Origin: an uncultured Clostridia bacterium
Lineage (GTDB): Bacteria > Bacillota > Clostridia > Christensenellales > Pumilibacteraceae
Direction of reading: 5' to 3'
Length of the DNA: 63,444 bases
NCBI GenBank assembly: GCA_947066105.1
Contig: CAMSYM010000014.1
Location: forward strand, 1 to 63,444
The notes under the pieces were generated by a model, which was not told where the DNA came from, searched no databases, and saw nothing but the letters and a program-made list of their open reading frames with translations. Positions 19,701-26,811 of the stretch are shown piece by piece (the first letter of the stretch is position 1; each line of letters begins with the position of its first letter). A program made the position numbers and the translations under genes.

Positions 19701-21446
19701 ACTTTCGGCGATATTGCCGTTGCGACGAAATATCACCACGGCGACAATAACGGAATGGGCGAGTGCGACTTTGAAACGCTTATCGAAGTCGAAGCAGATG
19801 CCGTTAAAATAAATACGGCAAACGCGAACAATAAAGTGGTAGACGCTTTCTGGTGCTGGAATTCGCCCGTGCCCGAAGCGACGCTTACCCTTTCCGAACA
19901 GGTAAAAAGCTCGACCAACGTTCAGCTCTCGTTTAATCTTAAAGCCGCGTCGCCCAATGACGGACCGAACAATGCTTTCGGTATCGTCATGGCGGCGGGA
20001 TACAAAGGCGTCAACATGAGCTTTTGGAATACTACGAACGAAGTTGACGGAGTAATATGTCGCGCTTTGAAAGGCTGTATGCTCGGCAACAACGAGTTCG
20101 GAGACGATAAGAACAATACAAACGATTGGATCGAAGTTTCGATGTACGGCACAAACGGCGTAAATATCCGCGCCATACGCAACGGCACGAGCATTACGTT
20201 CTTTGCGCAAAACGAAAGCGAATGGGTCAAGATTTTCCAAACGACTTGCGCCGCCGACGCAAAAACAGATATCAAGTTCCTTGGAATGGGTTCCGATTAC
20301 ACCGTGTCGAATATCGCGATAAGTCTGCCCGAGCAAGCGGTGGAAAAAAGCGTATCGGTGACTGCCGCGGATACGGGTACGATAGCCGTCGATAAAACCG
20401 AGTATTACGTAAACGAAGAATGCACCGTCACCGTGACCGCCGCGGAAAATCACGCGCTCAAACAGATCGTTATCGGCGAAGGCGAAAGCGCGCAAACCGT
20501 CACTTCGGGCTGGACGCAAAGCGGTCTCGTATATACCTATTCGTTCATCGTTACCGGCGATATCAAGGTGGTTGCCACGCTGGAAAAAGCTTCGGTAAAT
20601 ATCACGCTCAACATCACGGGGACCGACCTTGCGGAAGACGCCACGGTGAGCCTTAAAGCCAAAAAAGACGGTACCGAAACGACGTTCGTCAAGAGCGAGG
20701 GCATTACCGAGATCATTCCCGGCGAATACGATGTGTTCGTGTACGGCTATAAAAAGACGACGATGACCGTTCCCGCAAACGGCGGCGAGATAAACGTAAC
20801 GCTCGAAAAGACGTTTGCGTACGCTTCGGCAAACGACGCAAAAGGCGAAATTACCGTCAACGATACCGACAAGACTATCGCTATCAAAGGCAACGGTGTA
20901 GCGGACCGCATCGGACACAGAGCCATATCCGCGGATTTGGTGCTTACCGACGCGCAAAAAGCCGCTACCGAAGTCGTATTTACGTTCAACGTTAAAAATA
21001 CCAAGCAATACCGTAACGGCGACGATTGGGCGGCGAGCAGGTTCGGCGTTCAAATGGGCGGCGACGCAATCGGGTTCTTTGTATTCTTGCGCGAAGAACG
21101 GTCTGCGGACGTCGTCAAGCTGGCGACAAACTCGCTCGATCTTAACACCGATCAAGAACGCAAATGGCACGGCGACGATCCGACCATTAATTGGATCAAC
21201 GCCGCATGTTATTCCGACGACGGCTTGAACGTGAAGGTTATGCGTACGAACGGCGTGATCCATATCTATGCCCAAAACGGCGAGGATTGGGTGCAACTGG
21301 ACGTAGACGCAACTGCGGGTAACGGCGAGGCTGCGTCTTCGGGTGGCGACCTTGCTATCGCGGACGACGTGCAAAACGAAATCAAGTTGCTCGCTACGGG
21401 TGACGATTGGACGTTCTCGAACATTACCATTGCGCTCAACGCGTAA
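16752..21446 (+). CDS. Giant modular surface lipoprotein with triplicated beta-rich module
   Basis: This 1564-residue lipoprotein has a lipobox VGC (Cys24). Two H/C-rich repeats of about 50 residues follow (residues 28-125: WGSS.T.HWK.C.DD...HG.P..DGKCPDC). A unit then recurs: a small beta domain plus a module of about 165 residues opening FW.WN and containing NAFGI.M...YKG and a C-terminal D(I/M)KF..(M/I)GS. Copies are at about residues 251-411, 542-705 and 1030-1193, with a divergent fourth at about 1380-1563. Two divergent InlB-type stretches (LKQIVIGEG.SAQTV..GWT) lie at about residues 815-900 and 1200-1285. AGGAGG precedes the start. A carbohydrate-binding role is inferred from context; I recognise no catalytic motif. 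Internal repetition makes copy-number variation between strains likely. Confidence 0.88.
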   Translation: MKRPNKWAILMAGLALTCGVTVGCGDGHEHGYTDWGSSPTQHWKECPDDGVKDESTVADHGAPNADGKCPDCGYVLHTHSYTEWGSSMTHHWKKCADDDAMDAATKALHGTPDKDGKCPDCKYQVVTYIDQQCKFVLRKDGTNTPISSLDGLAVTLVRGGTTLVENTDYTLEKGDNNVLTIKGITTDTYTVTILTVDSEYRYSGALKLDGAEKEFVLQYNYAIASSQSYYVDLTHMNDADRMLAINASSVDSFWQWNAAVAEITLNLADAVQNSKSVKLEFNLKASKTNNAPNNAFGIAMTENYKGLALSIWDTANEKDGITLHKLLGQKLGNDLFKADEAATLKWLETAIYGEQGADIRVVRVNGTIKYFAKKDGKWNPFMSQVCPTDAKTDIKFMGAGSDFRITNIDVNGEYTDEQKQYSANVTVLDKDDNKVTLPSGAKGVLIAGDTRYEADLTAGNDGNYTISGNFTPGLYTLSIVGTINNYLSPEVKITADGMDEATVKFGAFASPTVYDPNRAENIQLADCVTVADGSIGVNGIASSNGFWQWGNGNTVPAATLNLSDEIKASRNVRVDFKLKATDPNNQPNNAFGIAMTEYHQGAVLSFWDTTKEADGINVRDLKGTWLGEDGWGDDKNATFKWLESAIYGSGANIRVERTGNKIVMTARNNGEWVKIHEAECYEYADTMVKFLAIGSKYEISGIKVRIPQEGDVAEHDVTASFKDGENHGYRVSIDPTVEEGETATLVIETDNANAAWSYFPSAISVNGTAIDFTTVAKESLGANRCKYTLEISDIMENTTVVVTVTKGAKVEYSASVNSDAMGSVVCDMENADKEYYWNDACTLTLTAKQGYRLKQIVIGEGASAQTVTEGWTKNGLVYGYTFTVTGNIKVVATFEATPQVDFSNIKINLVDKAGNNVTVENGAKLILIGDYECKLDLTKNNDGTYSATGNVYIGEYECVISDKHFGYGETTVEISEDTPSVTLTFGDIAVATKYHHGDNNGMGECDFETLIEVEADAVKINTANANNKVVDAFWCWNSPVPEATLTLSEQVKSSTNVQLSFNLKAASPNDGPNNAFGIVMAAGYKGVNMSFWNTTNEVDGVICRALKGCMLGNNEFGDDKNNTNDWIEVSMYGTNGVNIRAIRNGTSITFFAQNESEWVKIFQTTCAADAKTDIKFLGMGSDYTVSNIAISLPEQAVEKSVSVTAADTGTIAVDKTEYYVNEECTVTVTAAENHALKQIVIGEGESAQTVTSGWTQSGLVYTYSFIVTGDIKVVATLEKASVNITLNITGTDLAEDATVSLKAKKDGTETTFVKSEGITEIIPGEYDVFVYGYKKTTMTVPANGGEINVTLEKTFAYASANDAKGEITVNDTDKTIAIKGNGVADRIGHRAISADLVLTDAQKAATEVVFTFNVKNTKQYRNGDDWAASRFGVQMGGDAIGFFVFLREERSADVVKLATNSLDLNTDQERKWHGDDPTINWINAACYSDDGLNVKVMRTNGVIHIYAQNGEDWVQLDVDATAGNGEAASSGGDLAIADDVQNEIKLLATGDDWTFSNITIALNA

Positions 21447-21503
21447 GGCGGCGAAGCTATCGAGTAACAACGAGTAAAATCAAGCGATCGCAATTAAACG
21501 ACA

Positions 21504-21544
21504 AATCGCGAAAGGGGCGGTATTATACCGCCCCCGCCGCGATT
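21504..21544 (+). terminator. Strong hairpin terminator
   Basis: The stem GGGGCGGTAT/ATACCGCCCC closes around a single T, with an outer AATCGCG/CGCGATT stem after three unpaired bases on each side, followed by ACTTTT. It lies between the giant lipoprotein and its smaller relative, so expression of the second gene may rely on readthrough or processing. Confidence 0.85.
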
Positions 21545-21561
21545 ACTTTTATGGGTGTATC

Positions 21562-22491
21562 ATGAAAAAATTCAAAAGTATTTTGTGTATCGCGGGAGCA
21601 TTGGCGATAGGCGCGCCCGCTCTTATCGGTTGCGGCGGTAAAATCGAACCGGTCGATCCCGCTTGCCCGCATACACAGCTTCAAAAGGTGGACGGGCGCG
21701 ACGCTAACTGTCTTGAAGAAGGCAATTACACTTACTATAAGTGCGAATGCGGCGAGCTGTTCAGCGATAAAAACGGAACAAAGCCGACTACCGCGCAAGA
21801 CGTCACGATCGACAAAACGCGGCACGACATGCACTATTACGACGAAGCGGTAGCAAGCTACAACGGGTATTATTTTTGCAATACCTGCGGCAGATATTAC
21901 CAAGACGATAAAGGCGACGTACAGATCCCGTACGACGAGCTTTTGGATTCTTCGGTCACGCCCGTGGCGCTTCCCAACGGATGGACGGATCCCGCAGGCG
22001 CAAGCGCCGAAACCCGCAACTTTACCATACGTTTCTTTATGGGATGGAGCAATTCGACGAGTACCGATTATTCCGCGTTTCCCGAAGTCGGCACGGTATG
22101 GGTAAACGTAAATCTCAACAGAAAGATCACTCTGTCGGGTAGCGGGTGGTACAATTTCGGCATAGCTTACGATAAGGCGAACGGCTTGCGGTACAAAAAT
22201 TTCGAAGCCGGCGATCTTACCAAAGTAACGCCCGAGTTTACAAAACTGTTCGAAGAAAAAGGCGGCATTTGGGTACGTATCGTGCGCGACGGAACGAATT
22301 GCGCGTTCTATTTCGAAGATAAATACGGTATCCCCATTCTCATTTCTAAAAACGGCAACTTCGGCGCGGACGAAGCGCTTTACCGTTTTGCGTTCGGGCA
22401 GGCGGAAACCATCATAGGCTGGTCGCAATCGCCCGCAAACGCGGAAATTTGCTGGGGCATAGCAAATCCCCGATGCGTTTTCGGTAATTAA
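21562..22491 (+). CDS. Surface lipoprotein with H/C-rich repeats
   Basis: This 309-residue protein has a signal peptide ending LIGC (Cys24). Two zinc-ribbon-like repeats follow (residues 35-75 with YYKCECGELFSDKNG, and 85-115 with YYFCNTCGRYYQDDKG), the Firmicutes surface repeat pattern also seen in the 1235-codon frame ending at 42473. The C-terminal half (about residues 140-309) is a beta-rich domain in which GGIWVRIVRDGTNCAFYFEDK resembles the GADIRVVRVNGTIKYFAKK segment of the upstream giant lipoprotein, so it is probably a single-module relative. The ribosome site is weak (GGGTG) and a strong terminator lies just upstream, suggesting lower expression. Function unknown; surface glycan binding is inferred. 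Confidence 0.8.
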   Translation: MKKFKSILCIAGALAIGAPALIGCGGKIEPVDPACPHTQLQKVDGRDANCLEEGNYTYYKCECGELFSDKNGTKPTTAQDVTIDKTRHDMHYYDEAVASYNGYYFCNTCGRYYQDDKGDVQIPYDELLDSSVTPVALPNGWTDPAGASAETRNFTIRFFMGWSNSTSTDYSAFPEVGTVWVNVNLNRKITLSGSGWYNFGIAYDKANGLRYKNFEAGDLTKVTPEFTKLFEEKGGIWVRIVRDGTNCAFYFEDKYGIPILISKNGNFGADEALYRFAFGQAETIIGWSQSPANAEICWGIANPRCVFGN

Positions 22492-22521
22492 CATAAAAAT
22501 AATCACTATCGAAGGTAAATC

Positions 22522-25038
22522 ATGGAACAGATAGTCATAGGCAACATTCGCGTACAACTTTTAAGCGAAAATACGGTTCGCGTTGAATACGGCAAAAACG
22601 GCAAGTTTTGCGACGACGCCACGTTTTTTATTCCCGACAGATCGCAATATGAAAATACGCATATCGCGTATACCGTCGAAGATAACGTAATATGCTTTGG
22701 CGAGTACGAACTGTATATTCCCGAAAACGCAAAAAGTCTTGCGGGAGTAAGACTCGACAAAAACGGCAAAAAGGTTTATTCGTACAAAAAGCTCAAAAAC
22801 AGCGGCGAACTCCCGCCGCTCGATAAAACGCCCGACGTATTCGCGATTGGCGATACGCCGAGAATCGTCGTGCCGCAAGGCGGTTATTCGGTAGAGCGCA
22901 ATGGCGAATATACCGTAACGGAAAACGTGCAAGACGTTTATTTATTGCTGTGCGATAAAGACGCCAAAAAGCTGCGTAGGCTGTATGTCGAACTTACGGG
23001 CAGACCCGAGCTTGTACGGCTTTCTACGCTCGGCGGGTGGAACAGCAAATATTTTGCATACACCGAAGATCAAGCCAAACAGCTCATATACGATTACGAA
23101 GCGCACAAATTTCCGCTTGACGTAATGGTCATAGACACCGATTGGCGGAGCTGCGAGCACGGCTGGGGCTACGACATAAATACAAAGCTTTTTCCCGACA
23201 TGAAACGGTTTTTGGACTTTGCGCACGCTCACGGCGTGGAAGTTATGTTTAACGATCATCCGGAGCCGGTAGACGGCGCGAATGTGTTCGAGCCGCAGGA
23301 AATAGCGTATCGAGAGAAGAGCTTGCAGTCGCTCATGGAAAAAGGTTTGGATATTTGGTGGTACGATCGAAATTGGGGAACAAAGCTCGTATCGCCGTCG
23401 GACGGCGTACCGCACGAAACGCTGGGGCTGTATCTGTTCCAAGATATTACGCGGCATTATTATCAAAGGATTTGGGGAAACAAAGATGTTTACCGCCGTC
23501 CCGTAGTCATGGGCAATGCCGTGGACGTATCCACGGGCAATTATTTGACGATAAAAGACAGCGCGAGCCACCGCTATTCCGTTCAGTGGACGGGAGATAT
23601 CGGTTCGGACTTGGGAGTGATTGCGCAGGAAATAGAAAACATAATAAAATGCGGAAATAACGCCGTGCCGTATCTCAATTCGGACTGCGGCGGGCATATC
23701 GGCGATCCCGATAAACGTGAATTTGTCCGCTGGATGCAATACGGCGTACTTTCGCCCGTGTTCCGCCCGCACTGCACGAACGCGGTGGAGCGCACGCGCG
23801 AGCCGTGGATGTACGACGGGGAAACGATAGACATCGTGCGCGAGTACAATAATTTGCGGTACAGATTGTTGCCCGTGATATACAAAAGCGCATACGACGC
23901 ATACAAAACGGGCGAGCCGATTTTCAAATCGTTGGGATTCGAGTATCCCGACGATAAAACGGCGATAGCCGATTTGCGCGAATATATGCTCGGCAACGAT
24001 ATACTTATTTCTCCCATTTCGGGCGAATATCCGTTTTCGGTCGATAAAAAATGTTATACAAAGCCGGTAAAGGCGACGTACTATAACGGCAGAGAATTAC
24101 AGGGCGAGCTTATAGCTTCCGCCGAGTACGATAAACTCGATATTGTGCTGAATCACACGTCGCCCGAAAAAGGCGTTCCCGTTTACGATTTTTCGGCGCG
24201 GTTCGAGACCGTTTTGAAATTTCCCCAAGCGGTTACGCTGTATATCCGTTGCGACGACGGCGCGACTGTTCGGATAGACGGCGAAAAGGTACTCGAAGAC
24301 AAAACCCTTCACGCCGCTTGGGTTTTCGAGCTGAAACGGCTCGAACCGAATAGGGAATACAAAATCGAGATCGAATATTTTCAGGCGGGCGGTGAGGCGT
24401 GTTGCGAGCTGTTGGCTAAAAATATCGTCGAGAAAAACATCGATGTGCGAAAAACCTATTTGCCTGCGGGTAAATGGTTGGACGTTTTCGGCGGCAAAGT
24501 CGTCGGCGGCGAAAACACGGTATCGCGCGAGTACGGCTTGCGTGAAATGCCGCTGTTCGTTAGGCTCGGCGCGGTTCTGCCGCTCGCATACGAAGCGCGA
24601 AACACAAAAGAACAAAAGTGGAATAGGCTCGTATTCGACTGGTACGCGGATAAAAATTCGTGCGACGAAGGTATGCTGTACGAAGACGACGCCGAAACGA
24701 CGGCGTATAAGCTCGGCAAGTACAGAGCGACGGAGTATAAAGCGGGGTATTGCAAAGACTGTAATGCCTATGTGTTGAATATCGAACAGGCACAGGGCGA
24801 GTTCGACGGCGACAAGTGTTTCGACGAGCGCGAGATAACCGTCAAGTTGCATTTGCTCGACGGCGAACAAATCGGGCGGGTTACGGTGAACGGGGAGCAA
24901 TCGGCATTTAAGGTCGTGAAAAAAGATAATGTCGTATTTCCTTTGAACATCGGCGAATCCGCGCCCGATTCCGATGTTGCGCTCGTTACGTTTAATGCGC
25001 AGGTCAAAAAAACCTGCGAGATCAAGTTTTATTTATGA
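22522..25038 (+). CDS. Alpha-glucosidase/alpha-xylosidase family enzyme, GH31, with PA14-like insert
   Basis: This 838-residue GH31 enzyme has no signal peptide. An N-terminal beta-sandwich precedes the barrel, with DVMVIDTDW, nucleophile Asp282 in WWYDRNWG, acid/base Asp359 in WTGDIGSD, and a conserved PVFRPHCTN segment. After the barrel, about residues 515-640 (ARFETVLKFPQAVTLYIRCDDGATVRIDGEKV) look like a PA14 domain, a carbohydrate-binding insert known in some GH31 and GH3 enzymes. The C-terminal beta domains contain LPAGKWLDVFGGKVV. GAAGGT precedes the start, which lies 30 bases after the lipoprotein stop. It would hydrolyse alpha-glucosyl or alpha-xylosyl ends in the cytoplasm; exact specificity is unknown. 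Confidence 0.92.
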   Translation: MEQIVIGNIRVQLLSENTVRVEYGKNGKFCDDATFFIPDRSQYENTHIAYTVEDNVICFGEYELYIPENAKSLAGVRLDKNGKKVYSYKKLKNSGELPPLDKTPDVFAIGDTPRIVVPQGGYSVERNGEYTVTENVQDVYLLLCDKDAKKLRRLYVELTGRPELVRLSTLGGWNSKYFAYTEDQAKQLIYDYEAHKFPLDVMVIDTDWRSCEHGWGYDINTKLFPDMKRFLDFAHAHGVEVMFNDHPEPVDGANVFEPQEIAYREKSLQSLMEKGLDIWWYDRNWGTKLVSPSDGVPHETLGLYLFQDITRHYYQRIWGNKDVYRRPVVMGNAVDVSTGNYLTIKDSASHRYSVQWTGDIGSDLGVIAQEIENIIKCGNNAVPYLNSDCGGHIGDPDKREFVRWMQYGVLSPVFRPHCTNAVERTREPWMYDGETIDIVREYNNLRYRLLPVIYKSAYDAYKTGEPIFKSLGFEYPDDKTAIADLREYMLGNDILISPISGEYPFSVDKKCYTKPVKATYYNGRELQGELIASAEYDKLDIVLNHTSPEKGVPVYDFSARFETVLKFPQAVTLYIRCDDGATVRIDGEKVLEDKTLHAAWVFELKRLEPNREYKIEIEYFQAGGEACCELLAKNIVEKNIDVRKTYLPAGKWLDVFGGKVVGGENTVSREYGLREMPLFVRLGAVLPLAYEARNTKEQKWNRLVFDWYADKNSCDEGMLYEDDAETTAYKLGKYRATEYKAGYCKDCNAYVLNIEQAQGEFDGDKCFDEREITVKLHLLDGEQIGRVTVNGEQSAFKVVKKDNVVFPLNIGESAPDSDVALVTFNAQVKKTCEIKFYL

Positions 25039-25047
25039 GCGTAAGCT

Positions 25048-26811
25048 ATGCGTTGGAAAATTGCGGAAAATAAAAAAAGAATCGCAAGCGAAGATTTCGA
25101 AGGACATTCCGATCATATCGAAATGAGCGGCGAAAATGTTTCGGGCGTAATAACGTACGGCGTGAAGGATGGCGAACCGTATTATAAACGGCGGTTCGCG
25201 TTTCCGAATTTCCGTATTCAGCCCAACAATACGCACGGCACATATCAGCCGGAATGCAGTCAAAGCCCCATAGTATTCGATGCGAAAGAGCAATTCGAGC
25301 GCGTGGAGTTCGACGGCGTGCTGTCGGTGTATTCTCATGCGGGCGATTTGCGCATAGTTCGCAGATTTTATCCGTCCGTGACGATGCCCGTGTTTTACGA
25401 GCAGATAGAGATTTTCAACGGCGGAACAGAATCCGCTACACCCAAATGGGAAACGCATAAAAGGTCGGAGAATAAGCTCGCTTGCGAAGGATATATTTAC
25501 TTCGAATGCACTTGCGGAACGCCGTGCCGCAAAATTTCGGCGGGGAATAATGTCATCTTGCTGTTTTGCTATTCCGCGCGGTTTGCAAACGAAAAGATCC
25601 CTTATGAAGAAAACCCGTTTGAAAGGCGGCGTGTTCGAGTACAAGAGTTGATGACGCAGTGCGATATCACGACGGGTGACGGTGTGGTAGATACTATGTT
25701 TGCGTTTGCAAAGTTGCGCGCGGGCGAAAGTTTGTTCCGAACCGAAAAGGGTATCATACATTCACCCGGCGGTATGGCTTACTATGCGGCGATTTGGTGC
25801 AACGATCAGTGCGAATACGTCGCGCCGTGGTTTGCGTTTACGGGCGACAGAGCGCAGGCGGAGGCGATCGAAAATATTTTCAAGTGGTATTACCCGTATT
25901 TCAACGACGACTGTCTGCCGATCCCGAGCAGTATCATCTGCGGCGGCAAAGATAATTTCGGTTGCGCTGGTGACAGGGGCGACGCGGAGATGTATTTGTA
26001 CGGACTTTCGCGCGTATTATTGACGCAGGAGAAGCTTCCGAACGAAGAACAGAAACATGCGCTCGATTGGTGCGTGGAATATATCCGTAGAAATCTCACG
26101 GCGGACGGTGTGGTTTATTCGGACAGCGACGAATTGGAGAACCGTCTGTCTTCGGGGATCAACCTGAACACCTCGTCGCTCGCTTACGGCGGACTCGCAA
26201 ATTATGCGGTCTTATCGGAGCGCATGGGCGAACGAGATAGAGTCGAAAAGATCACTCGAATGAAAACGGCTTTGGGCGAGGCGGTCGAACGCTATTTCGG
26301 CGGAGACGTGAGCGGGTATCGTACCTATCGCTATCATAAGGGTTGTGACGTTATCCGTGCATGGAATTGTCTGCCCGTTTATATGGGCATAACAAACCGA
26401 GCGAAAGACACGTTAAAGAGTATAGATGAAAAATTGTGGACGAATGGGAGTTGCCGATCTACCGAGGGTGAAAGTATTCTGTGGGACAGAAGCGCGCTGT
26501 ATTACATAATGGCGTTGTTCCGCGCGGGCGAAACGGAAACGGCTTGGAAAAAGCTCAAAGAATACAGTGCGACGCGGTTGTTGGGCGAACATGTTCCGTA
26601 TGCGACGGAGGCTTATCCGGAGGGCGGAATGCGGCATCTGTCCGCCGAAAGCGGGCTTTTATGCCGAGTGTTCACCGACGGACTGTTGAATATAGCGTTC
26701 GATGAAAAGGGTTATAAGTTAAATTGCGTTTTACCGCGGGAAATCGACGAAATACATGTAAAAAATATTTATCTTAACGGAAAATCGGAGAATATAGATG
26801 TTAAACGGTAA
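25048..26811 (+). CDS. Unassigned six-hairpin-type protein in glycan locus
   Basis: This 587-residue protein has no signal peptide. The first 210 residues are beta-rich; from about residue 215 helices with motifs such as GGMAYYAAIWCNDQCEYVAPWF, AGDRGDAEMYLYGL and YHKGCDVIRAWNCLPVYMG suggest an (alpha/alpha)6 barrel like that of GH78, GH95 or amylo-1,6-glucosidases. Asp and Glu residues in these motifs are candidate catalytic groups. I cannot assign a family. It lies 9 bases after GH31 and overlaps GH78 by 14 bases, so all three are probably co-translated and act on one substrate. No clear ribosome site is seen; coupling to the GH31 stop is likely. Confidence 0.8.
   Translation: MRWKIAENKKRIASEDFEGHSDHIEMSGENVSGVITYGVKDGEPYYKRRFAFPNFRIQPNNTHGTYQPECSQSPIVFDAKEQFERVEFDGVLSVYSHAGDLRIVRRFYPSVTMPVFYEQIEIFNGGTESATPKWETHKRSENKLACEGYIYFECTCGTPCRKISAGNNVILLFCYSARFANEKIPYEENPFERRRVRVQELMTQCDITTGDGVVDTMFAFAKLRAGESLFRTEKGIIHSPGGMAYYAAIWCNDQCEYVAPWFAFTGDRAQAEAIENIFKWYYPYFNDDCLPIPSSIICGGKDNFGCAGDRGDAEMYLYGLSRVLLTQEKLPNEEQKHALDWCVEYIRRNLTADGVVYSDSDELENRLSSGINLNTSSLAYGGLANYAVLSERMGERDRVEKITRMKTALGEAVERYFGGDVSGYRTYRYHKGCDVIRAWNCLPVYMGITNRAKDTLKSIDEKLWTNGSCRSTEGESILWDRSALYYIMALFRAGETETAWKKLKEYSATRLLGEHVPYATEAYPEGGMRHLSAESGLLCRVFTDGLLNIAFDEKGYKLNCVLPREIDEIHVKNIYLNGKSENIDVKR

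Noticed and set aside
19308-21470. 720-residue minus-strand open frame opposite the giant lipoprotein
   Set aside because: Antisense shadow of a repetitive gene; composition is not protein-like and no ribosome site is present.
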